From Streptomyces cathayae (lineage in GTDB: Bacteria; Actinomycetota; Actinomycetes; Streptomycetales; Streptomycetaceae): 64,000 nucleotides of DNA. Position 1 is the stretch's first letter. Each line of letters opens with the position of its first letter. Below, in pieces: positions 44,194 to 52,117 of the stretch. Under the pieces are notes generated by a model. It had not been told where the DNA came from. It saw nothing but the letters and a program-made list of their open reading frames with translations, and made no database searches. The position numbers and the translations under genes are program-made. The stretch is from positions 3,720,001-3,784,000 of the forward strand of contig NZ_CP121682.1 of NCBI RefSeq assembly GCF_029760955.1. The letters run 5' to 3'.

Positions 44194-44373
44194 TCAGTCC
44201 CAGGTGCTGTCGGCCGGGAAGACCGGCGGCTCGCCCTCGACGGCCACGGAAGACCGAGTGCTGCCCACATGGTGCGCGTCGCCCTCCGCGCCGGAGAGGC
44301 TGGCCAGCGTGCCGAAAGCCACAACGGCGGAGAAAGCGGCGACAAGCACCGAGCGAAGCATTCTGTTACGCAT
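44194..44373 (-). CDS. Small secreted peptide (59 aa), function unknown
   Basis: 59 aa. Basic start MRNRMLRSV, a hydrophobic stretch (LVAAFSAVVAFGTLASL) and a probable cleavage after SGA (about residue 29), leaving about 30 residues: EGDAHHVGSTRSSVAVEGEP, then PVFPADSTWD. No Cys. GAGGACGAA lies 9 nt before the ATG. It is coupled (5-nt gap) to the Rieske-like gene and divergent from the first LuxR-type regulator. A peptide signal or RiPP precursor is possible but no precedent is known to me. Confidence 0.6.
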   Translation of the reverse strand: MRNRMLRSVLVAAFSAVVAFGTLASLSGAEGDAHHVGSTRSSVAVEGEPPVFPADSTWD

Positions 44374-44505
44374 AGTCGGCTTCGTCCTCACTTGAAGGTC
44401 CCCTCTATCCCCCGTCACATAAGACGATGGCTCATTCGGGCACGTCATGGCCACACAATCGGTGCATCATGTTCCTGCACGTTCAGGACCCTGGGGGGTG
44501 GAGAT

Positions 44506-45492
44506 TTGGCAACAAACGGAACTAAGGCGACACATCCCCATTCCGTGACCACGCTGTGTCTGGAGGGGAGCCGCCTCTACGCGGACGCCCTCCGTGCCGG
44601 ACACATACTGCGCACGGACGTCGAGATCGCCCCCTGTCTGATGGAGCTTGCTCTCCTGCACCCCGATCCCGACGACCCGAGCCGGCTGCGGCCGGTGCCC
44701 CCGTCGGTGGCCCTGGCGCAGCGGCTCAACCCCATCGAGCGTGAGATCACCGAACGGCGCCGGCTGTCCATCACGCTCGCCGAGGCCTTCGAGCCATTCA
44801 TGGACATCAGCACGCAGGAAACCAGTCCGCCCCACTCCATCACCGTGCTGGAGGGCCTCGACCGCATCAACACCGCACTCGACCTGGCGACCGCCCAGTG
44901 CCACTCCGAGATGCTCACGGTGCAGCCGAGCGGCCACCGCCGCCCCGAGAACCGGCTTCTGGAAGCACTGGAACGGGACAGGCCGTTGATCGAACGCGGA
45001 GTGCGGATACGAACGCTCTACCAGCACACCGCCCGGTTCAGTCCGGACCGGCTCGCCTACGTCGACCACTTCACCGACGGCAAGGTGGAGTACCGCACCA
45101 TCGACGAACTCGTCGAACGGCTCGTCATCTGTGACGAGACCGTCGCCTTCATCCCCATCAGCGAGGACCGGCAAGTGGCCCTGGAACTCCGCCACCCCGG
45201 GCTGGTCCGCTATCTGGTCAAGGTCTTCGAGTTCATGTGGAACCGAGCCGTCCCGCTCAGTGCCGGTGCTCCCTATGAGACCGCCCCCGACGGCATCACC
45301 GAGATCCAGCATTCCATAGCGAAACTGCTCGTCGAGGGCCACGTCGACGAGGCGATCGCACGCCGTCTCGGCATGAATGTACGCACCTGCCGTGCCCACA
45401 TAGCCAAGCTGGCCTCCGCCCTCGGGAGCGGTAGCCGGGCCCAACTCGGTTACCTGATCGCCCAGTCGGGGATTCTCAACCAAAACCAGTGA
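44506..45492 (+). CDS. LuxR-type regulator with long N-terminal sensor-like region (paralogue 1)
   Basis: 328 aa. C-terminal LuxR helix-turn-helix: HSIAKLLVEGHVDEAIARRLGMNVRTCRAHIAKL (seen as AIARRLGMNVRTCRAHIAKL, residues about 285-320). The N-terminal 260 residues start TLCLEGSRLYADALRAG and include ILEGLDRI-like and LVICDETVAFIPISE-like (here LVICDETVAFIP) blocks, a TrmB/phospholipase-D-like C-terminal style of sensor fold. Not a receiver domain. The TTG at 44506 follows GGGGGG/GGAG and is the best start: upstream in-frame codons lack an SD. Paralogous to the genes at 45516 and 46474. Confidence 0.9.
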   Translation: MATNGTKATHPHSVTTLCLEGSRLYADALRAGHILRTDVEIAPCLMELALLHPDPDDPSRLRPVPPSVALAQRLNPIEREITERRRLSITLAEAFEPFMDISTQETSPPHSITVLEGLDRINTALDLATAQCHSEMLTVQPSGHRRPENRLLEALERDRPLIERGVRIRTLYQHTARFSPDRLAYVDHFTDGKVEYRTIDELVERLVICDETVAFIPISEDRQVALELRHPGLVRYLVKVFEFMWNRAVPLSAGAPYETAPDGITEIQHSIAKLLVEGHVDEAIARRLGMNVRTCRAHIAKLASALGSGSRAQLGYLIAQSGILNQNQ

Positions 45493-45515
45493 AGCCCAGG
45501 AGGTGCAAGCCCGGC

Positions 45516-46511
45516 GTGACTGCATGCACGCGTGATCACGAAGCGGAGGAACTGTGCGACTCGGGCGCCGAACTGTACGCCCGGGCACTACGTGACGGTC
45601 CGCTGCCCGCCGAAGAGGCTCGCGAGACGCCCTGCCCGGTCGACACCGGGCTGCTCCGCCCCTCCCTTGACGACCCCGGCCGGCTGGTGCCCGTCCCGCC
45701 GACGGTCGCCCTGCACCGACTGCTGCGATTTTCCGGAGAACGCGTCGCGGCCCAGCGGCGGCGGGAAGAACGGCTGACCGAGGTCTTCCAGCAGCTCATA
45801 CGGATCGGTGAACCGTGCGCGGAGGAGACGGGAGCTCCCACGCTCAGTGTTCTCAACGGCCAGGAGCGGATCAACGGCGCCGTCGCCGAGGCGCTGGGGG
45901 AAGGGACGACGGAGCTCCTCTGCATACAGCCCCACATCCATTACCACACGTCCGAGGACGCGAGAACGGCTCAGGCCGCGGCCATGGTTCGTGACCAGGA
46001 GTTCCTCGACCGCGGCGGCAGGATCCGCGTGCTCTACCCGCATACGCAGCGGCACATACCCCTGGTCGTCGCCCGTTACGAGCAGTTGAAGGGCGACGCT
46101 CAGGCACGCACCCTGGACGAGGTCGCCGGCCGCCTGATCATCATCGACGGGACGGTCGCCTACATCCCCGGTGACCGAGAAGCAGAACGCAGCGTCGCGT
46201 TGGAGATCCGGCACCCGGCCGTCATCACCTATCTGGTCAACATGTTCGACCGCTTCTGGCGACTGGCGACCCCCATGCACCCCCGAGCCGTCCAGCCGCC
46301 GTCCCTCAACGGCATCACCGCCCGCCAGCGGGCGATCGCCCGCTTCCTCGTCGAAGGCCACACGGATGCCGTCATCGCCGACCGCCTCGGCATGAACGTC
46401 CGCACCGCCCGTGTCCACATCGCCAAGCTCGCCTCGACGCTGGGCAGTCGGAGCCGGGCGCAGCTGGGCTATCTCATCGGGCAGTCCGGAATTCTCGACC
46501 GGGCAGAGTGA
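45516..46511 (+). CDS. LuxR-type regulator with long N-terminal sensor-like region (paralogue 2)
   Basis: 331 aa, same architecture: LCDSGAELYARALRDGPLP at the N-terminus, RLIIIDGTVAYIPGD before the C-terminal helix-turn-helix (RFLVEGHTDAVIADRLGMNV). The GTG at 45516 has AGGAGG 12 nt upstream; a GTG at 45489 overlapping the previous stop is the alternative. It is coupled to paralogue 1, and its 3' end overlaps paralogue 3 convergently by 38 bp. Confidence 0.9.
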   Translation: MTACTRDHEAEELCDSGAELYARALRDGPLPAEEARETPCPVDTGLLRPSLDDPGRLVPVPPTVALHRLLRFSGERVAAQRRREERLTEVFQQLIRIGEPCAEETGAPTLSVLNGQERINGAVAEALGEGTTELLCIQPHIHYHTSEDARTAQAAAMVRDQEFLDRGGRIRVLYPHTQRHIPLVVARYEQLKGDAQARTLDEVAGRLIIIDGTVAYIPGDREAERSVALEIRHPAVITYLVNMFDRFWRLATPMHPRAVQPPSLNGITARQRAIARFLVEGHTDAVIADRLGMNVRTARVHIAKLASTLGSRSRAQLGYLIGQSGILDRAE

Positions 46512-47505
46512 CCGCCGGCCCCCGCGCCCCGTCCAGGCCCGCCTGCGCGATCCGCACCCCCAGCTGCGTACGGCTCGCCGCGCCCAGCGTCTCCGAGAGA
46601 CGGGCGATGTGCGCCCGGCAGGTGCGCACGCTGATGCCGAGGCGTTCCGCTATCACCGCGTCCTGGTGGCCCTCCGCCAGCAGCGCCGCGATGGACCGCT
46701 CCCGGTGCGAGATGCCCTCGATGCCGGTGTCGGGCAGCGGGGCGGTCAGCGGGATGGCGAGGCGCCACAGGCGCTCGAAGACCGTGCCCAGGTACTCCAC
46801 CAGCGCCGGGTGGCGCAGCTCCAGCGCCATGGTGCGCTCGGAGTTGGCGGGGATGAAGGCGACCGTGCGGTCGAACAGGATCAGCCTCTCGGTCACCTCG
46901 TCCAGGGTCCGCGCCTCCACCGCGTCGCCCATCAGCTCCAGGTAGGTGTGCAGGCCCTGGCCGTGCCGGGCCACATGCGTGTAGAGGTCCCGCATCCGCA
47001 CCCCCCGCCCGCGCAGCGCCGTCGCCCGGTGCAGGCCCTCCGACAGCTCCGCCTCACGCCGGATACCGCCCGGCTGGACGGTGAGCACCTCGGTGGTGCA
47101 CGCCTGCGTCGCCTCGTCCATCGCGGCCTGGATGCGGGCCAGCCCGTCCAGCACCCGGATCGCCGGGCCCTCCCTGGCCGAGGGGGAGGCGGGCGGCTGG
47201 GGGCCGAGGCCGGTGTACCACTCGAACGCCGCGACGACCGAGCCCACCCGGCGCCGGCTCGCGCTGACCTCCTCGTACATCCCGCGCAGCAGCCGCGTCA
47301 TGACCTCCTGCGGGGCGGTCGGCACCAGCCAGTCCATGTCGTCCGGGTCCGGGTGCAGCAGGGCGAGTTCCAGCAGACAGGGCACCGGCGCCGCGTCCCG
47401 GCGCGGCACCCGGCCGCGCCGTACGGCCCGGGAGTACACGCGGTCCCCGGAGTCGCACAGCCGGTCAGCACCGTGCGGATGCTCGTCCGTCCCGCGCCCG
47501 GCCAT
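46474..47505 (-). CDS. LuxR-type regulator with long N-terminal sensor-like region (paralogue 3)
   Basis: 343 aa, same family: LCDSGDRVYSRAVRRG, CLLELALLHPDPDDMDWLVP (shared with paralogue 1 at CLMELALLHPDPDD), ILFDRTVAFIPANSER, and helix-turn-helix ALLAEGHQDAVIAERLGISV. Convergent with paralogue 2. It has the cleanest start (ATG at 47505, GGGACGGGGCG upstream). Upstream gap (47506-47788) is shared with the divergent fourth regulator. Confidence 0.92.
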   Translation of the reverse strand: MAGRGTDEHPHGADRLCDSGDRVYSRAVRRGRVPRRDAAPVPCLLELALLHPDPDDMDWLVPTAPQEVMTRLLRGMYEEVSASRRRVGSVVAAFEWYTGLGPQPPASPSAREGPAIRVLDGLARIQAAMDEATQACTTEVLTVQPGGIRREAELSEGLHRATALRGRGVRMRDLYTHVARHGQGLHTYLELMGDAVEARTLDEVTERLILFDRTVAFIPANSERTMALELRHPALVEYLGTVFERLWRLAIPLTAPLPDTGIEGISHRERSIAALLAEGHQDAVIAERLGISVRTCRAHIARLSETLGAASRTQLGVRIAQAGLDGARGPAVTLPGREFRTAR

Positions 47506-47788
47506 CGCCCCGTCCCACCCCCTGGTCCGCCACTTTCCGATGCGCCACTATGCGCGGCCGCACCCGGCTCCGCAACACGGCTCGGTCACACGGACACCCC
47601 TTTTCAGGATTTTAATCACCGTATATCAACCCCCACTGAATGCCTCATTGCAACAAGATGAGGGTGGCGTCCGGGCACGTGGTGGTGCGATGGTCGATGA
47701 TCACTCAGGGATTCCGTCGGGTACCTGGCGCCGCCGCGACCACGGCGACAGCCGCTGCACCGACGCACCACGGGGAGGGGAAACCACT

Positions 47789-48160
47789 GTGACCAGGTGG
47801 GATGTCAAAAATTCGGCCAGCAAAGCTGGTTTGCCAATTTCTTCCGAGGAGGACCACAGGACGAAGAGCGACGTCGCGCCCAGCGGCGCCGGAACAGCCC
47901 AGGAAACAGCAGGCCGTCTCCGCGCCTCACAGAATTTCGACTTCGACCAACTGACGGACCGGGAGCGCCAGGTCCTCGCACTTCTCGCTGACGGCCCGTC
48001 CAATCGCGTGATCGCCAGACGGCTCGGCATAGCGGAACGCACCGCAAAAGCGCATCTGACAAATCTGATGCGAAAGCTGAACATTCAAACGCGGCTCGAA
48101 GCAGCTTTGATCTCCAATCTGCACAGAGAAGGCAGCCGCTTCTTCGAGGAGTGCCCTTAA
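47789..48160 (+). CDS. Short LuxR-type regulator next to the peptide gene
   Basis: 123 aa. Residues 1-50 are hydrophilic and unlike a known sensor (VKNSASKAGLPISSEEDH); residues 55-118 are a LuxR helix-turn-helix: QLTDRERQVLALLADGPSNRV, then RTAKAHLTNLMRKL. The GTG at 47789 has GGGGAGGGG 5-10 nt upstream. It is more A+T-rich than neighbours. 124 bp before the secreted-peptide gene and co-oriented; the likely pathway-specific activator, which is inference. Confidence 0.85.
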   Translation: MTRWDVKNSASKAGLPISSEEDHRTKSDVAPSGAGTAQETAGRLRASQNFDFDQLTDRERQVLALLADGPSNRVIARRLGIAERTAKAHLTNLMRKLNIQTRLEAALISNLHREGSRFFEECP

Positions 48161-48283
48161 GGGCTATGCCCCAAGGTCCAATGGGCAGAACAGCCTTCTG
48201 TGCGGCACCTTTATTCCCGTCGGCCGGACAGGCCGACCGGGCGACCCGCCTTGGGCGCCTCAATGGAATTAAGGGGAGGAACT

Positions 48284-48709
48284 ATGCACAAGAAGACACG
48301 CGCGGTCGCCGCTTCGGTGGTCGCCGCTGTGGCTCTGGGTGTGGCTGCACCCGCAGCGTCGGCCGTTTCCGCTCAGCGGACCGTTGCCGCTGTCGCGTCG
48401 TCGCACGGTGTCGCCGCGCCGGCGGCCGCGGTGGAGGTGTATCCCGAGGTCGAGCTCAGCTCCGAGGCCTCGGCCCGTGCGGAGGGGGAGCGGGTCGCGC
48501 AGGGCAAGCTCAGCGCGCTCAAGGAGCTGCTCAAGAAGAGCAAGCCGCTGTTCAAGGAAGCCGTGAAGGCCGCGAAGAAGGGGAAGGCCGCCTTCGACAA
48601 GTGGGTCAACAGCCTTTCGAACCTCAATCCTGTGAAGTGGGCGATCAAGGCGTCGCCGAGCTACATCATCACTGAGCTGATCGCCTGGCTGGCCCAGCAG
48701 GTCATCTGA
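48284..48709 (+). CDS. Secreted cationic helical peptide precursor, bacteriocin-like
   Basis: 141 aa in three parts: (1) signal peptide 1-27 (AVAASVVAAVALGVAAP, AxA cleavage AASA); (2) acidic pro-region about 28-73, with six Glu in the second half (VEVYPEVELSSEASARAEGE); (3) a cationic domain of 68 residues with 13 Lys, 4 Asp/Glu and three Trp (KKSKPLFKEAVKAAKKGKAA, DKWVNSLSNLNPVKWAIK, IITELIAWLAQQVI at the end), with predicted helices broken at NP and SP. Strong AAGGGGAGGAACT ribosome site. The final domain resembles the saposin-like aureocin A53/lacticin Q type in composition only. Confidence 0.85.
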   Translation: MHKKTRAVAASVVAAVALGVAAPAASAVSAQRTVAAVASSHGVAAPAAAVEVYPEVELSSEASARAEGERVAQGKLSALKELLKKSKPLFKEAVKAAKKGKAAFDKWVNSLSNLNPVKWAIKASPSYIITELIAWLAQQVI

Positions 48710-48717
48710 TCGAACGA

Positions 48718-48755
48718 AGCGGGGCTCCTCCCAGGTCTCGGGGAGGAGCCCCGCT
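48718..48755. terminator. Perfect 15-bp hairpin between the peptide gene and its transporter genes
   Basis: Stem 48718-48732 with 48741-48755 (AGCGGGGCTCCTCCC), 8-nt loop, 8 nt after the peptide stop and 18 nt before the next ATG. In bacteriocin operons such a partial terminator keeps the structural gene mRNA in excess over downstream transport/immunity genes. Confidence 0.93.
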
Positions 48756-48773
48756 CTAGAGGGGGAGGAACAT

Positions 48774-49040
48774 ATGAAGAAGCCGATCGGACAGACAGTC
48801 GCGGACAACATGTGGGGAATGGCGGCGTTGTTCGTCTGCGCTTCTTTCATTTTGTTTGTTTTCATCCGCACCGAGAACGCAAGAACGGTCGGCTGGGTCC
48901 TCTACTACTGCGGCTGGATTCCGCCCGTGAGCATGAGCCTCTGGTGTCTGGTACGGCGGGAAAGGCTCGGCATCGGCGCCCTGTTTTCATTCACCCTGCT
49001 CATCGTGTCCGGATTTCTCTTCTGGTTGAACCATGGCTGA
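48774..49040 (+). CDS. Small three-helix membrane protein, candidate immunity protein
   Basis: 88 aa, three hydrophobic segments: GMAALFVCASFILFVFI, VGWVLYYCGWIPPVSMSLW, IGALFSFTLLIVSGFLFWL. GGGGGAGGAACAT ribosome site before the ATG at 48774. It lies between the hairpin and the ABC ATPase, with which it overlaps by 8 bp. Position and size fit an immunity protein for the peptide at 48284, but no family is recognised. Confidence 0.85.
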   Translation: MKKPIGQTVADNMWGMAALFVCASFILFVFIRTENARTVGWVLYYCGWIPPVSMSLWCLVRRERLGIGALFSFTLLIVSGFLFWLNHG

Positions 49041-49950
49041 CCTGAAAGCCCCGTCGCCTTTGGTGACCGCCCAGGGACTGACCAAAGATTTCCGCGGACA
49101 CCGAGTTCTTTCCGGCGTTTGCCTGCAATTGTTCCCGCACCGGGTGACCGGATTCCTCGGGGCGAACGGGGCGGGAAAGACCACGGCCATCCGGATGATG
49201 CTCGGTCTGTTGCCGGGGAGCGGCGAAACGCTTTTCATGGGGCGCTCCCTCGCTCAGTGGCGTGCTCCGGCCGAGGTGGTCGGCGCAGTTCTCGGCGGCG
49301 TCGCCGGACACCCCGAGCACTCGGTGCGGATGCACTTGAGGATGGTGGCCGCCGGCATCGGCGTTCCAGGTACACGTGAGGACGAGGTCTTGAGCAGGGT
49401 CGGCATGCAGGAGGCCGCCGGGCTGCGCCTCGGGCGTCTTTCCCTCGGCATGGGTCAGCGCGTGGCGATCGCGCAGGCGCTCCTCGGCGATCCCCGTGTC
49501 CTGATCCTCGATGAGCCGACCAACGGACTCGACCCGCACTCCGTGCGTTGGCTGCGTGTCTTCCTCCGGGACTTCGCCGACGACGGTCGTGCCGTTCTGG
49601 TGTCGAGCCATCAGCTGGCCGAGATGGAGCAGTTGGCCGACGAGGTCGTCGTCCTGGCGAGGGGCCGAGTCGTCGCCGACACATCCATGGCAGAGCTCTC
49701 CGGGATCGCTCACGGACGAGTCGGCGTTCAGAGCCCCGCACTGGACAAGTTGACTCAACTGGTCGAGCAACAAGGCGGGACCCTCAAGGTCACCGGTCCC
49801 GGTACCGCCGGCATCACAGGGTTGTCGAGGTTCCAGGTCGGGGACCTGGCGGCCGAACACTCGGTGCCGTTGCACTGGTTGGACGAACGACTGACCTCGT
49901 TGGAGGAGTTCTACCTGTCCGTCGCCGATCAGGAGTTCGAGAGCCGATGA
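49033..49950 (+). CDS. ABC transporter ATP-binding protein (peptide export/immunity)
   Basis: 305 aa. Walker A LGANGAGKTTAIRMM (about residue 38), signature LSLGMGQRVAIAQALLGD (about 137), Walker B VLILDEPTNGLDPHSVRWL, and switch His in SSHQLAEME. Residues 215-300 form a C-terminal extension, as in bacitracin/lantibiotic-type BcrA/NisF-like immunity ATPases. ATGA overlap with the permease at 49947. Confidence 0.93.
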   Translation: MADLKAPSPLVTAQGLTKDFRGHRVLSGVCLQLFPHRVTGFLGANGAGKTTAIRMMLGLLPGSGETLFMGRSLAQWRAPAEVVGAVLGGVAGHPEHSVRMHLRMVAAGIGVPGTREDEVLSRVGMQEAAGLRLGRLSLGMGQRVAIAQALLGDPRVLILDEPTNGLDPHSVRWLRVFLRDFADDGRAVLVSSHQLAEMEQLADEVVVLARGRVVADTSMAELSGIAHGRVGVQSPALDKLTQLVEQQGGTLKVTGPGTAGITGLSRFQVGDLAAEHSVPLHWLDERLTSLEEFYLSVADQEFESR

Positions 49951-50843
49951 GGTCCCTGATGACCGACAAGGCGGACACCGCCTCCCATGACCGCGCGGTC
50001 CCGGTCGTCCCCCCGGCCGGGACCGCGCTCAAACGGGCTCTGAACTTCGAATGGCTGAGGTTGAAGGGCCTGCGCTCGACCTGGGCGGTGCTGGGGGCGC
50101 TGACCGTTCTGGCTCTGCTCAACGGCGTGCTGCTCCCGATGGAGGCCGGCGAGCCGGAGGGAGGAGGTCAGCCCTTCGTCGACGTCGCCCGGCTCGTCGA
50201 GACACTGCAGTTCAACGCAATTGCCATGCAACTCCCCCTCAGTGCTTGGCTTTTGGTGTTCGTGTTCGGAACCGGCCCGATCGCTTCGGAGTTCAGGCAC
50301 CAGACGGCGCGCACGGCCTGGTTGACGGTGGGTGGCCGTGGCCTGTCATATACGGCCAAGCTCCTCGTGGGTGCGCTGGGCGCGCTGACCGGTTCCACCG
50401 TTGGCCTCGGCATCAGCATCGGCGCAGGCTCGACCGCCCTTGCCGTGCGAGGACTGCCACAACCCGACTGGTCGGCGGCCTCCGGCCCCCTGCTGAGATA
50501 CCTGATCATCATGACGTTCCTGCCGGTATTGGCCGGAGGCCTGGCTGCGTTGGTCCGAAGCCGACTGGTGACGGTGCTCTCCATCGCCCTGTGGCCGCTT
50601 CTCCTCGAGCGGATGTTCGGCCTGGCCGTCGCATCGGTCACAGGTGCCGACGAGGTCCGGTCGTGGCTCCCGTTCGCAGCCGCCCGGGCGGCGATGAACG
50701 GTGCGGAGCAACCGGACGGGTTCACCGAGGCGCTGATCGGCAGCGACCTGGCCCCCTTGACGGGTCTGAGCACATTCTGCTTCTACGCGACCGTTCTCGC
50801 GTGCTGTGGTTGGCTGGGCTACCGGCGGCGGGCGGTCTCGTGA
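49947..50843 (+). CDS. ABC-2 type transporter permease
   Basis: 298 aa with about six hydrophobic segments (e.g. TWAVLGALTVLALLNGVLL, LSAWLLVFVFG, VVLSIALWPLLL-like LVTVLSIALWPLLLE). It carries the family's cytoplasmic GPIASEFRHQTARTAWLT, the EF/RHQT motif of BcrB/NatB-type permeases. Partner of the ATPase at 49033, from which its start overlaps 4 bp. Its stop overlaps the DUF418 start (GTGA). Confidence 0.92.
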   Translation: MRSLMTDKADTASHDRAVPVVPPAGTALKRALNFEWLRLKGLRSTWAVLGALTVLALLNGVLLPMEAGEPEGGGQPFVDVARLVETLQFNAIAMQLPLSAWLLVFVFGTGPIASEFRHQTARTAWLTVGGRGLSYTAKLLVGALGALTGSTVGLGISIGAGSTALAVRGLPQPDWSAASGPLLRYLIIMTFLPVLAGGLAALVRSRLVTVLSIALWPLLLERMFGLAVASVTGADEVRSWLPFAAARAAMNGAEQPDGFTEALIGSDLAPLTGLSTFCFYATVLACCGWLGYRRRAVS

Positions 50844-52024
50844 GCCGCCCGAGCACATCGGTGTCCACACGACGTCTGCCTGCCGTGGACGCGCTCCGGG
50901 GACTGGCCCTGCTGGGGATCCTCATGGTCAACAGCACGCAGATCATGGACCCCTATGCGTCGGAGGGGATCCGCGAGCCCGGCGCGGCCTTTGTGGACGG
51001 TTTCGCCATGTGGCTGGTGACGGCACTGGCCGCCACCAAGTTCTACCTGCTGTTCTCGTTCCTGTTCGGCTACAGCTTCACCCTCCAGAAGGCCTCGGCC
51101 GACCGGGAGAACGCGGACTTCACACCACGTTTCCTGCGCCGGTCACTGGGCCTGCTGGTGCTGGGCCTGGCGCACGCCGTGCTGCTGTACAACGGCGACA
51201 TCCTCATGACCTACGGCCTGCTCGGGCTGCTCCTCCTGTGCGCCGGGCGGATCACACCGGCCACCGCGGTGAGGAGCGCCGTCTGGATCTACGGGGTCTT
51301 CGGTCTCGCCCTGATGGGCCTGGGCGCACTCGCGGCATTCGACCCAGGCGGAGGTGGCGCCGAGAAGGAGAAGATCGCAGAAGCCGTGAGCGCCTACCGC
51401 GGCGATGCGGGCACGGTCCTCCAAGCGAATCTGGACCGCTTGCCGGATGCCGTCCTCGGTGTTCTCATCATGGCTCCCGGGGTTTTCGCCGCCTTCCTCC
51501 TCGGGCTGGCCGCAGGCAAGCGGAACCTGCTTTCCCGCGACGGCACGTCCCGTTCCCGGCTGGTCCGGGGCGCCGCCGTCGGACTGATCGTCGGGGTGCC
51601 GGGAGCGCTCTTCTTCGCATCCGCCTCGGTGGGGCCGCTCGATGAGCGGTGGCAGTACCTGGGACTCGGCGTGGGAATACTGACGGCTCCCGCCCTGACG
51701 TGTGCTTACGCCTGCCTGCTGCTGCTCTTGCTCCGTTCGCCGTGGGGAGACGGGGCCCGGCGGTGGCTCGCCCCGGCGGGCCGGATGGCGCTGACGAACT
51801 ACCTGACGCAGTCCGTGGTCCTGACCGTCCTCGCCACCGCCTACGGTTTCTCCCTCTACGGGCGCATGGGCACGGCCGCGCTGATGGTGCTGGTGTGCGC
51901 CGTGTACGGCGTTCAACTCGCGATCAGCGACGCATGGTCGCGGCGGTTTCGGCACGGCCCCGCCGAGTGGTTGCTCCGGATCATCACCCTGGCAGGCACG
52001 GCGCAAGGACGTGCCGATCGGTGA
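50840..52024 (+). CDS. DUF418 membrane protein
   Basis: 394 aa with about nine helices. Family pattern: RLPAVDALRGLALLGILMVN at the N-terminus, FYLLFSFLFGYSFTLQ, and the C-terminal APAGRMALTNYLTQSV (RMxLTNYLxQS) motif. DUF418 proteins are membrane proteins of unknown function found with exporters. Start GTG at 50840, coupled to the permease. It is the last gene of the peptide operon, before a bidirectional terminator. Confidence 0.92.
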   Translation: MSRPSTSVSTRRLPAVDALRGLALLGILMVNSTQIMDPYASEGIREPGAAFVDGFAMWLVTALAATKFYLLFSFLFGYSFTLQKASADRENADFTPRFLRRSLGLLVLGLAHAVLLYNGDILMTYGLLGLLLLCAGRITPATAVRSAVWIYGVFGLALMGLGALAAFDPGGGGAEKEKIAEAVSAYRGDAGTVLQANLDRLPDAVLGVLIMAPGVFAAFLLGLAAGKRNLLSRDGTSRSRLVRGAAVGLIVGVPGALFFASASVGPLDERWQYLGLGVGILTAPALTCAYACLLLLLLRSPWGDGARRWLAPAGRMALTNYLTQSVVLTVLATAYGFSLYGRMGTAALMVLVCAVYGVQLAISDAWSRRFRHGPAEWLLRIITLAGTAQGRADR

Positions 52025-52062
52025 GAGCTGCGGCCTCCCGAGGACGGGACGGCCGAACAGCA

Positions 52063-52111
52063 ACGGCCTCCCGCGTCACCGGATCGCGGGCCGGGCGACG
52101 CGGGAGGCCGT
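52063..52111. terminator. Bidirectional hairpin terminator at the right edge of the peptide cluster
   Basis: A perfect 15-bp stem (ACGGCCTCCCGCGTC at 52063-52077 with 52097-52111), 19-nt loop, between the DUF418 stop and the sugar-binding-protein stop. Confidence 0.9.
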
Positions 52112-52117
52112 CCAATG

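Noticed and set aside
48284-48709. Circular bacteriocin (AS-48 type) assignment for the secreted peptide
   Set aside because: The precursor has a Sec-type signal and acidic pro-region and no DUF95-type maturation gene is present, so this class is not supported.
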